From contig NC_047078.1 in the NCBI RefSeq assembly GCF_902459465.1, forward strand, positions 5,170,333-5,234,332: a stretch of 64,000 bases of DNA, written 5' to 3'. Position 1 is the stretch's first letter, and each line of letters opens with the position of its first letter. Under the pieces are notes generated by a model. The model saw only the letters and a program-made list of their open reading frames with translations. It made no database searches and was not told the origin of the DNA. Positions 11,211 to 22,900 of the stretch are shown in pieces. The DNA is from Asterias rubens (Eukaryota; Echinodermata; Asteroidea; Forcipulatida; Asteriidae). The position numbers and the translations under genes are program-made.

Positions 11211-12764
11211 TGTTGATACAAGTCCTATCTATATAGACCAAAATGGGAGACCCACCTCCCTCATGGTGTGGCAACCTTTTGAAATTGTGGGATACTTTCC
11301 AGTTTCGGTTGCCACAGCAACGCATGAAAGGATAACATGTACATCATGTATTTTTTGTTTAACTAATTGACTTTAAATTTTGACTTGAAAGCATAAAATG
11401 CAGACAATATTTAATGGGATCATATTGGCGCGCGTAGTTTCTTGACGACACAAATCGCCCGAAATAGTCGTTAGTGTAGTTGGGTATGAATTATGACTTT
11501 TGACTTTCGTTATATATGTGCGCCAGCATGATCCCAATTATTTTTCACTACAAATCTGTCAAGGAACACTAAACTTAACCAAATACAAGAAAAGCATTGA
11601 TGGGATCTTATTGGCGCAGGTCACAGTAACCGAGAAAAGTGAATGAATGTGCCAAGTCTAGGCTTAGTGTTGTGGGCCAATACTTAGAAAACTTACAATT
11701 ATTTGACATGCAAATTGCAGAGATCCCAAGATTCTCTTTTTAAACGAAAACTGTTTCTACACCCGGGTGTCATTAAGCAATTTTTTGTGATGTTGGCGCG
11801 CGAGGTTACGGAGATGCAAAAACGCAATATTTGGTAAAATTCGACCTACTGGTATTATCTCTCTACTGCGCCAACAAGAACCAACGCACTTTGCACTTAA
11901 ATTTGTTTTAGGGCTGCAAGTTCTACCATGTGAACTTGTTTAACTCATGGGCGCTTTGAGTTCTGAGGCAACGAACATGGCACAGGAGGGCGCTGTTCGT
12001 CACAGGTTCGCGTAAACATGTTTGGCTACTTTTGTTTATTATAAGGATCACGAGGGCTTTTTGGCCAAAACTTTGATAACTGATAACGCCAAAACCGAAA
12101 GCGTCAGGAAACTAATATTTGGGATCTGTTCGTTTGGTAAGATGATGTATTACTTTAATTTGTTTTAGAAGAAGATCTGCGAACCCATGAATGAACTTGG
12201 TGCATTCTTACAGAACCAACCACAGTTTTTTTGGTGGCTTTCATTTCCAGCCACAAAATAGCAATTTAATTACTGATCTGAAAAGCTTACAACAAAATTA
12301 CTTAAACTACGAGGTGGAGATACAACAGAAAATATGCATTGAAAGTCTACTAAAAATGCAAGTATTAAAACAGAATAATGTGGGGCAAACTAAATGTAGA
12401 GAAGCTGTGGCTGGTACAGAACTAACAGTTAAATACAATGGCCATGCTGAAACTTTAGAAATACCCTCTAAATAATCAAGAAAACTTACATGAAATCGGA
12501 ACTAGCATGCAGCGCAATAATACAATCATCAACCGAGTATTCCAAGCCTCAGCCCTCCACACACAAGATGTTGCCTGGCTACACCCAAAATGGCAACTCA
12601 ACCCAGTCTTGTGTTCTCTGACCAGGGCTGTGATACTAAAGACTAAAGGAATGTCATTCATAAGAAAGAATGTACTAAAATGGTCATTACAAAATGTCAA
12701 TCGGGTATCTGAACAAAAGGAACTGGTTCAGTGGGTTTTACCAACAATGTATTACATGTGTTGA
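11211..12764 (+). mobile_element. Unclassified ~1.6-kb element or duplicated unit, copy 2
   Basis: This is the inverted partner of 1490-3106. A possible spliced exon begins after TTTGTTTTAG at about 12169 and reads on in an open frame from 12191 to 12475 (94 codons from the first Met), ending HAETLEIPSK. A seventh T at about 12230 shifts the upstream part, where copy 1 has six. A second open stretch at 12507-12764 (MQRNNTIINRVFQ...) follows after a short gap with stops. Ser/Gln-rich and basic segments are visible but no family is recognised. It could be a non-autonomous transposon carrying host exons or simply part of the inverted duplication. Confidence 0.45.
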
Positions 12765-13690
12765 TAAAGTAACACAAATTGAAAAGAAACAAGCTGTCAA
12801 TCTCAACAGTCACTGACCTGGACTAGTCCACATCCTCCACATGGATAGACTTGGTTCCAAGTCTGTGGCCGTGGCTTTTATAATAGTCTACCCAGTAGCC
12901 AACACATTACTGCCTGAAATAGCGCCCTCTTGCGGATTAATCTCCGTCATATAATGGCCTACCCGGGGGAAATTGTGCGTGGCTGATGCAGAGATTAATA
13001 ACCGCAGTCTCAGACTTGAAATCAAGTCTACCAAAGGGGAGGAAGCTGAGCACTGAACAATATAGTTGTACCACTATAGTAAAACGCGGGCACTTTCACT
13101 ACAATAATATACGCCTAAGAATTGTCTTGCTTGGTTCACAATCACAATGTCTAATTTGTTTAAAACAATGTTCTTTATTCTTGGATTAAAACTAAAATAA
13201 TGATTAATTGTCTATCTTTGTTTTCAGTGCTGAACGTCATTTTCAAACTGCGTCATTAGAAAAAGGATTCCACACGGCATAACATAATCTTTCAATTTAC
13301 AATAACATTTTGCAGTTTACTTTAGTTACAAAATTCATTGTTTGCTGAGCAAACTGATATTGTATTCACGAATCTACACTTTGTCTTGTTCATTCTCTTT
13401 AACATAATCATAATGAAAGTTGATTTGTCCTTTATCTTTCTTTATAGTTGATAATTATACACATACATGCACTATTGTATCTCTTCAAACAAGTCAATCA
13501 ATTACACATGCTTTCAAAACGAAAAGTGAGCCTCCAATAACACAGACATTCAATACTTGCGTTTACACCATGAATGAACAGCAGCAGAAAGTTCAAACAG
13601 TCATGACAGTCCATTTTAGTTTTACTCTTTAGATAAATATTTCGGTTGAAAGTTAAATCGATCAAAAGCAAGTATACTGCAGCTGTTTCA
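12765..13690. other. No gene seen
   Basis: The stretch is AT-rich, with short open frames of low complexity. It is absent from the left arm of the inverted duplication, where an FB-1 MITE sits instead. Confidence 0.4.
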
Positions 13691-13906
13691 ACAATCGGTA
13701 GTTAGTGCATAACACTATCTTATATTTAAATCTACCTAATTAGTCGAGCAAATCTCAATTCATTTTCAAAGAATTACGTTATAAAATATTGCTCTTATTT
13801 TAGTTTGTACATTTAATATCGTTTTCGTACGTACATACCAGTTTTTTCGTTTATGTAAGTTATTTAAACAAATTTAATTAGTATAATTCAGCAAAAGGGG
13901 CCCAGT

Positions 13907-16900
13907 CTAAATCCAATGAGGTGGTTGGTTAAAAATCCCACGAGGCGGTGGGGGCGGGCTTTGGGCTTCATCTTCCCCTTCAGCCAATGACAGCCTCGCC
14001 TCAGCATATGTATGAGCTATTACGTTGCGGTTATCGGTTGTTGATGTTGCATGTTCGCCAATCTCCCCGACTTCTTCGTAAGCCGTTTCTGCATCTAAGC
14101 AATATGCAACGGTATACAAAAAACGGTTTCCATAGCTTCAACGGATACAGAGAGAAAACAACTTTTAACCTAACCTTGTTTGTATCAAACAGCAACATTC
14201 TTAAAAAGTGAACACAAAACAACTGCATCTTTTAATGTTTAAATCCTAGTTGAAGCAGACAGACACACACGAAGAAGACAACATGTTTTTAAATCGATTT
14301 GTTTCTTCTTCCTTGAAATGAACATCATGACCTTTTAAATGGTTTTACATTGTCTTAACCTTTCTATATCGTATTTCCACCATTCCAAAAAATATATAGA
14401 AAAATCCTACTTATACCTTTTAAATTGATCGTGTAGTTTATTATTTGTTGCTGTTTCGCATAAAGTTAAGGCCAGTAGGCCTATATCAACAAATAATTTA
14501 TATATTTAGCAGTACACCGCCAAGCCATACTTGTAATGGATTTATAAAACATATACCCCAAATCAGTCGTATCTGACCCTTGATGAGTTTTCTTTCAAAC
14601 TTTAAACAATTGTAGTTCCTAAAACAAAACGCAAACCAGTATTGCTAAAAATAGTATTGATTGTATAATGTATACATTTGTGTTTACCTTGGACTTCAAA
14701 TCTGCTTAACAGATTGGGTCCAATTCGAATGCTTCCTGGTGAAGGGGCTCGTCTGAAAGTCACAGTAGCTCTGTTCGCATCATTGCTGTTTAAACAAGAT
14801 TTTGTTAAGAAGTAACTATAAATACTAAATAGTAAACTTGCGGGTACAATCATGTAATCTCCTTTGAGGGAGTGTTGGCTCCGATAAGAGCCGGTGTGGT
14901 TTAATTAACAGATTGTGGTCTTTTATTTTCAGTTTGCTCAATAAATTTACTGAAGAATATCATCTGAATTATTCTTTTAAACGGGGTTTCTTTTTTCCAC
15001 CTTGTACAACCTTCTCTTGATTTTAAACTTCCTTGTTTTGCTTCGTCTTCACCAAACCAAGAGACGTATCAGTCGAATGGTGTGCCATAAAAATTGATGA
15101 TGTTAAAATAATAAAAAATTATAACCAAAATAAATTAATACAAAATAAAATAAACAAATAAATGGATCCTGCACTAAATGTAGAGTTACTTACGTTTGGT
15201 TGATCTGGACAGCAGAATGACCTGGGGGAAAGCAGAAACATTTGGTAAAAGTGTTTTAATGTTGTGATAATAACCATGTTTCCATCTCTCTGAACCAGAT
15301 ATATAACAAGGAGAGCTATGCCAACCAGACATGCTTAAAGACACTGGACACTATTGGTAATTGTTAAAGAACAGTCTTCTCACTTGGTGCATATAAACAT
15401 ATATGCACAAAATAACAAACCTGAGACAATTTGAGTTCAATTGTCGTCGAAGTTGCGAGAGAATAATAGAAGAAAAAACACTCTTGTCGCTCAAGATGTT
15501 GTGTGCTTTCAGAGGCCTTGAATTCGAGACCTCAGCTGAGCTCCCGAAGTCAGTCCTTCAAATATGTTAGGGAGAAATACCTTCTTTCTCGAAAACGACG
15601 TTACTTTAGATGGAGTCGTTTCTTTCAATGCTTTATACTATCAACAGCTCTCCTTTGCTCGTTGCCAAGTAATGATATTAATCATTTAGAGTAATTATTA
15701 ATAGTGTCCACTGCCTTTAAGAATCCTCGCAGTATGCTCTTGAATGCCCATTAAATTTAGATTATTGACTGAAACACAACTGAATAAAAACAAAATTAAA
15801 ATGAATACATTTAACAGCAAAAAGAAACCCTAGTCATAGAGTGAGTACTAAAGACATTAATTCAAATGCGCGTTATAAACTTTTAAGGATTTTCTGAAGT
15901 TCGTTTGGAAAAACTACAATTTCCAAATTTAGAGATCCCTAAATCAATAAATATAACAGGTCCTTACGATCTTTACGGAGCCTCGATGCGACAACCAGCA
16001 GGCTTATTGCGACCAGTACAAGTCCGGATGACACCGCTGTGATCAAAACAATGTCTTTCCGAGAAATGGTATCCAACGGAGTAGCTCTAGACCCTTAAAA
16101 CACATAGTTACGAGTTCAAAACACACATTGCTTTTAAGGGGCTTTAGGTACTTTTTTTGTAGGACACAAAACACAATGTCCACAGATTTGAATTAAACTT
16201 CCACAGTTTAAAGATTATGATGACAGAAAGCTTCCCTTAAAATGTTACTTGATGCTTGATAGTGGGTTCGAGTCCCACCCGAGTTCATTTGTTTTACTCC
16301 TTTCTCAAAAACCATGACGTGCTCTAGTATGTGAGAAAGGAGTAAAACAATGCACGAACATAATTTTCGTCTCAGGAGACTCGGGTGGGATTCGAACCCA
16401 CGACCTTTGCACCATTTAAAGTTGATTAACCTTGTCCCGTTTTCAGTGTCAAACTGCTTATGCCCGTTGTTTGACCTTCGTTCAAGTCTGTTGTTGCTGG
16501 CAATGTTGCGATCGATGCCGGCTGATCTGTTAATGATATCCAAACATAAATTTCATATTACAATAAAATTAGGCGGTGTCTCAATATAGGCCTTTGACTG
16601 TATCCATTGTGTGAGTAGCTTCTTCAGTAATCTCCACTGTCACAAAATGTGTCTTGTTGAATGTTGTGCTGTGTCTTGCTTCAGTAAGAGACAAGAATAA
16701 CAACATAGTCTTTGAGAATATTGCTTTTCTTGATACACTATCTTAACGAGTAGATCAAGCAAACATTATTTCGGGTAAAGGTGATTGAAGTCAAGCATGC
16801 TTCCCTTTACCCAGCCCGCAGAGATCTTTGGAAGAGATTATGCCACATTTTAAACCACATTATAAGCCTGACATACTGTAGGTGTAAGAGTTTAAACCAA

Positions 16901-19900
16901 AACTAATGGAAGAAAAAGATTATCATGGTCCAGGATGGTTGCAACTTGAACACTTTAATAACGTCACGATACGAGCATTCGACCTGGTGTCACACCTTTG
17001 TTTAAATGAATAATCGTTACTTTGCAAACTTACCGCCGAGGACGATTGTTGTAGAATTGTTGTTGGACTGGTTGTAGAAGGAGTCGTGGACGTCACATTG
17101 GTATCTTCCTACGTCCTTCAAGTTCAAGTTTAGAATCGTAAGATTACAGCTTGTCTTGCCGTGATGAAGCCCGTACTTTCCCGTCTGGTCGACGGAATAA
17201 AAGACCTCGCCCGATGGATTGCACGACTGCAGTATGGTGTCGTTGAATGACCACTCAAAGGTGAAGTTTCTCTTGTCAGTTGTGCCGCTGTCGATCACAG
17301 AGCAAGGTAAGGAAGCACTCTCCCCTTCTACTGGCGTAAGTTTTCCATCAGTCTGAACACCAAAGTTGGCTTTAAGAAAACACAATGAACGCTTTAAGAA
17401 AGTTGGCATTAAGAAAAAATGATACACAGTGAATAATGGTATAACAGATGTTAAATTTGCATCGGTGATAAAGAATAAGTTTACAGTGTGAGCGTTTCAT
17501 TATGAACATACGGCACTGATCTTGAGAAAATTGAAATAAGTTTCGTTTCGTTTTTACTGCAATACATATTAGAGTCTGAGACGTTTAAACAACGGTTTCA
17601 TGTAGCATGTTAATAGTATACAAATTTTGACTGCTCCGAGTGCTATGGTTAAAACTATGACTCCCGAGGTGATCACCTCGGGAGTCATAGTTTAAACCAT
17701 TGCACGAGTAAAAGCAGCCAATGTTTCTTTTACAACACCCCAAACATTTCTAAATACTGTACAAACTTTACCTACCTGAATGCTACAACCCACGGACGAC
17801 ACGAATACAGATTGCGAAAACTTTTACTGTGCTCTGCATGTAGTGTCACGTAATCCGAAATGGTTTCAGCCTACTAATTTATCATCCCCGTACACGCAAC
17901 GGACGTCTGGGTACTGCACGCCGTGTGCTAGTCTTTTGGACTAGCGCACGGCAAACCGATGCACTATCACACGGCCGTCGTCTAGCCAAACTAAGACATA
18001 TCATGTGACGCGCTCTAAACCAATGAAATGGCGGAATATTGGTAAGGAGTGTTATAATATAAAAAAACAAACAATATAATTGATATAGTAGGCTTACACC
18101 AATTTAGAACATTGTAACTGAACTAACATGACAACACTAAATCAAAAAGTAAACATGCATTTTAAAGACACTGCCTTAAACTGTATGTAAAACCCTAAAT
18201 ATTTAAAAGGGTAAATTATATGGCAAATATACAGTACGTTTACAGTTTGAGCGTTTCGTTAAGAACAAACCCTAAATCAACAAGTAAACACGTAACGACA
18301 CTTCCTTAAAGGAACGTTACATAATTGGTAAGAATCAAAAATCGTGAAGATCACAGACTCACATCAAACTTACACGGTCTAATGATGATGAAAGTTGAAA
18401 ACATCCCTTGAAATTTTTCTGTCTGAAATGTCATATTTGGTGATAAATAAATAATATAATTTCACGTTTGGAATTTATCGCTCAGTGAGCGTTTTATTCA
18501 TTTTTATTTTGGCATCGATGCAATGCAAAGTTTGTAATCGGTTTTTCATTAATCTCTCGTGATCCAGATGGCCGATCGATCTCGAACGTCTACAGGCTTG
18601 TCAGTTTATGTATATGGTGGATTACATTAAAGTCATCTGGAAGTGATATTTTGTCAAAATAAAGCTTTTGTCACTTAAATATGTGTTTTGATGAGTATAA
18701 TATAAATAAACAGTTAACTAAGGTTCTAAAAATTAAGTTTTCATTTTAGAAACCAATTTAAAAGTAGGCCCGACCCGAGAGGGCGCTGTTCGTGACGTCA
18801 ATCGAGGCGCGATATTTGAAGCACGACGGCTCGAAGTGTTTGCTGCATAGCGCTCGAAAACACGTCGGACCGGACCACTTAGTCAAACTGACCCCATTGT
18901 TAGTTGTTTTGCAGCCACCAGCAGCAATACACCAGCAGCATTACACCTGGTCGATATTGCCGAAAAAATGCAAGAAAAAAACCTTTTGCCGAAACGTACA
19001 AACTCACGACTAGGACTTGCATGTACTTGCACGTACGTGTGTTCGATGTTCGATCGAGGCAAAGTCTGCCTCGATTGACGTCACAAAAGGGGTAGGCGGA
19101 GTCACCCCCAAACAACTTTATCTACTTTTAAAACATATACATCGTTACAAACAATTACTCAAACGACTATTTTATTGTTCATTAACATACTCTAATGTTT
19201 GTCGGAAAACTATTCTATTTCCATGTGACGTTAAGTGCTTACACTGCCAAAAACTGTTTTGTTAGCAAAAAACAATTATGTCATGTTCCTTTAAACTATC
19301 TATAACCATCTATATTTGAAGTCGTTAATTATGACACATGAAACGTTTTACAACATAATTTTGCTCAATTTTTCGTACGAGTGTGTTCTTATTTAGCAAC
19401 ATAAATTGTTGGTAATTTCTGTCAGACAAATTTTTGTAATATTATACATAAGAAAAGGTGATAAATTCAACTTGAAGATTCCATTCCTTTTTAGGTAAAC
19501 ACTTACCTTTTTTAATTTTAAGATGTGTCATGTTTGAGTAACTGCCGAATAATCCCAACACTTTACACTTAACCACGGCATCATCTGCAAGGCCTATTAT
19601 CCAATATTATTAGATTACCATTGTCTGGATTAAATTCCAAAGTCTTGTTCTTGAACGACGTAACAAAATCACATCCTGCAATATAAACACTTTCTGCGTT
19701 TTCCAACACAACAAACCATTGGATTACTGAGTCATAACATGGTTGAATCAATGTACCATTCGCATACCATCCCTTGCATTCTAATTCTACGTCGTCACCT
19801 TCAAAAACTGAGACGACTGGTGGCATGTCTATCGTGATGGTCCCAAAAGAGACGTCACCTATTACAAAAAGTATAAATTTACCTTAAAGTTGAACCATTC

Positions 19901-22900
19901 TTCATAGATATTTCACCTAAGCTTAGCATTGACAACAATACTTTCGTTCGTTGACGTGTTTTTGTTTCCAACACTGCGTCATATGTATTTATTTTAAGGT
20001 AGATTTTCAACTAAAGACTCAAACTATTATTAATAATTTTATACGCAATATTTCTCTATAATAATTACACTTAGGCATAACAATTATTAGGCATAAAAAA
20101 AGGTTTGTTGGCGTACCCCGACCTACCCTAAAAGTACGGCCGACCCTGGCATTTTTTTTTTTTTTTTTTTCAAAAAGACATCAAGAGTTTAAAAATATAC
20201 TATTTGTTGTGTGTAGCCTTGATTTATCTTGTAGGATTTGAAACTTCGCATGGTGGAAGTAAGATATTCAAAAGTTTGCGGTAACACCATGTAATAACAA
20301 TCTCTAAATGAGTTGGGGTGGTTCTGAAAAGAACCGTTGGATTAACTCGACGTTTCGATCAGTATGCTGTGATCGTCTTCTGGAGAATGCTGGACTCTGA
20401 TGCTGCATGCTGCTTAAGTACTGGGCGGTGGATCAGCAGTGATGCATGAAGGCGGGAAATAGAGGCGGGAAGTGAACTCGATGATGCGTGGTGAAACCTG
20501 TTGTGGAGCCTTGGGTGGTGTGTGGGGGGTGTGTGCCCACTGAACCGTGTCAGTAGGAACAAGCACAGGGGATAGTGAGGGAGTGGGGTCTAGGTGACTG
20601 AGGGTATAGATGACCCAAAGCAGTCTAATGGTTGGGGCCTAGGGGGTGACCGTGGATATAGAAGATCCATTGGTCGGGAGAAGGGGGAGCCAGATGTCGC
20701 TGATGTGGAAGCCGATGTCTTGGGGTACGGTGTCATGCTTGTGGATCTCTATGGCCTCTCTGATGCGTCTAGGGTGCCACGCCTGGATTGGAGCGATGAT
20801 TTCTGCTGCTTCCCAGTTCACTCGGTGATCAGTGATGTGGGAATGCTTGACGATGGCGGATTTATCGAAGTCCCCCCTCCTTCCGTGTGCTCGGTGTTCC
20901 TTAAGTTTAGTGGGAAGGTTACGCCCGGTTTCCCCGACATAAACCTTACCACACTCGCATGGAATGCGATAGACTCCGGCACGGGTGGAGGGGTCCTTCT
21001 TGTCCTTCTTGAGTTTCTTCGGGGCGGAGTGGTACACCTTGATTCCTGCTTCCTTGAAGATGCGTTGGAGGCGATGAGAGGGGGGACCTAGGTATGGTAA
21101 ACTAACTGTGGGTGTGTGTGTTTGACCTTGGGTATAGGAGACCCTTTGGTCGGGGGGACGGGCTTGCTTGTCTTGACTTGCTTGGCGTTGTATCCATTCC
21201 GCTGTAGAGAAGTGGTGATGTGCTGCAACTCCTGCTGGAGGCTATCCGGATCACAAATGGTGTAAGCCCGTTGAACCAGCGCACGGTTGACTGACGACTT
21301 GATAGCTGGATGATGGAAAAAACGCTGATGCAGGTAACGGTCGGTGTGGGTGGGCTTACGGTAAATGCTGTGATGAAGGGTGCCGTCTTGCTTTCTTGTG
21401 ATGAGAACATCCAGAAAGGGTAACTTTCCGGAATGTTCTTGCTCCATAGTGAACTTGATACTGGAGTGTTGTTGGTTGAGGTACTGCAGAAATTCATGGA
21501 GAGAGTCCTGACCGTGGGGCCACACGGTTATCGTGTATACTACCGGCTTAAACATTTAGAAACCATGTCATTTTCGTTGCTGGGAGGGAAAACAAAATCC
21601 CTACCTACCTACCGTATTTTTTGGGGCCCGTTACGCCAACATAACATATTTTATGCCTTTCGCTTGACGAGTTGTTTTATTTTTGTCGACTTACCTTGAA
21701 ACATAATTCCAATAATTAAGAAGACTGCGAACTCCATTGTGTTAAGGCGATCATCCATTACACTAAGATTTAATGTGATAAGTTCTTCTTAAACCATGTT
21801 AAGAAACTGCAGAGAAAGCATAACCAGTAGCAGTTCCATCGGCTTAGTGAGGGAATTGCTGGTGTATTGAAAACAATGATGAGCAAGAAGTGGTAAAGTT
21901 TTTACCTTTTACAAACATGCGCATTATTTACCTTAAAAGAGAAACAACTGTCAATCTTCTTTCGTGAGTATTGGTTCCACTATCGTTTTCTTCTCTACTT
22001 ATCAAACAAAACGGCTTCGAAAACAACTGCTTTCAGACTCAAGGCTAGTAAAAGGTTTCGCTTTTCTTTCTTAGAACACAGAATGCAGAAAGAAGGTTCA
22101 CACATTTGCCACAAAAAAAATGAAAAAAAAATGAAGAAAACACAAACTCTTATCACATTGAAAATAGTTTAGTTGTATATACTGTATACGTCGGATCATG
22201 AAATTCATGTTTACTCAACGAGATCCCGCAACGTGTTTCTTCAATTCATCCGCACCTTCATGCTAGCCACATCATTCGATTCTTTGGTCCACGACTTTGG
22301 AACGCTAATCCCTAGCGACTTAAAATTCTAGTTGTTTATTTGCTTTCACAATAATTATATTTATTTGTTATATGTCTACTTATTTTGCACTTTTGATTTT
22401 GTTACATTTCTATGTGCTGATACAATCTCATATTGTACTATTTTGTCAAAAGATTATAGATTGAATAAACGTCATATAGATTTGACTTGAATTTATTATT
22501 ATTTCATACCAAGTTGGAAATATGACACATTGTGTTAACGAATGGTACTGGTGTCGTAACTTTACAGTGTGGAAGTTTTTTAAGGGGGAAAAAAACCCAA
22601 ATTAACAACAGATTTTAAATGGTTTACTACTTCTGAAACGAAACTGACCTTCATATAAAAGCCAGAAAAGGTGAAGTTCTTCTTTTTGGAAACATGCGCA
22701 ATATTTACCTTATAAAAGAGAAACAACTGTCAATCTCCTTTCGCGAGTGTTGGTTCCACTATCCTACCTTTTATACTTATCAAACAAAACGTCTCCGAAA
22801 ACAACTGTTTTCAGACTCAAGGCTAGTTAAAGGTTTTGCTTGTCTTTCTTATATTATTTTTAAAACACAGTAGGCAGAACAAAAATGGTCAAAAGGTTGT

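Larger units (their letters stand above)
19507..21737 (-). pseudogene. Broken signal + Ig1 pair inside gene B intron 2
   Basis: The signal exon at 21737-21695 (MEFAVFLIIGIMFQ) is intact with its GTAAGT donor. The Ig1 exon (19858-19507) has good splice sites and matches gene B Ig1 closely (QPCYDSVIQWFVVLENAESV), but one extra base near 19600 shifts the frame before the final cysteine. A Penelope-like element lies between the two exons. It could be a duplicated 5' part that once gave an alternative first Ig domain to the downstream exons of gene B. With the frameshift it cannot now do so. Confidence 0.7.

Noticed and set aside
16350..16589. Possible tRNA gene from the B-box-like GGTGGGATTCGAACCCAC
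   Set aside because: No A box at the right distance and no cloverleaf; the box lies in a fold-back repeat.
20594..21091. 165-codon plus-strand frame over the Penelope element
   Set aside because: It is the antisense shadow of the GIY-YIG and reverse-transcriptase frames, which carry recognisable motifs on the minus strand.
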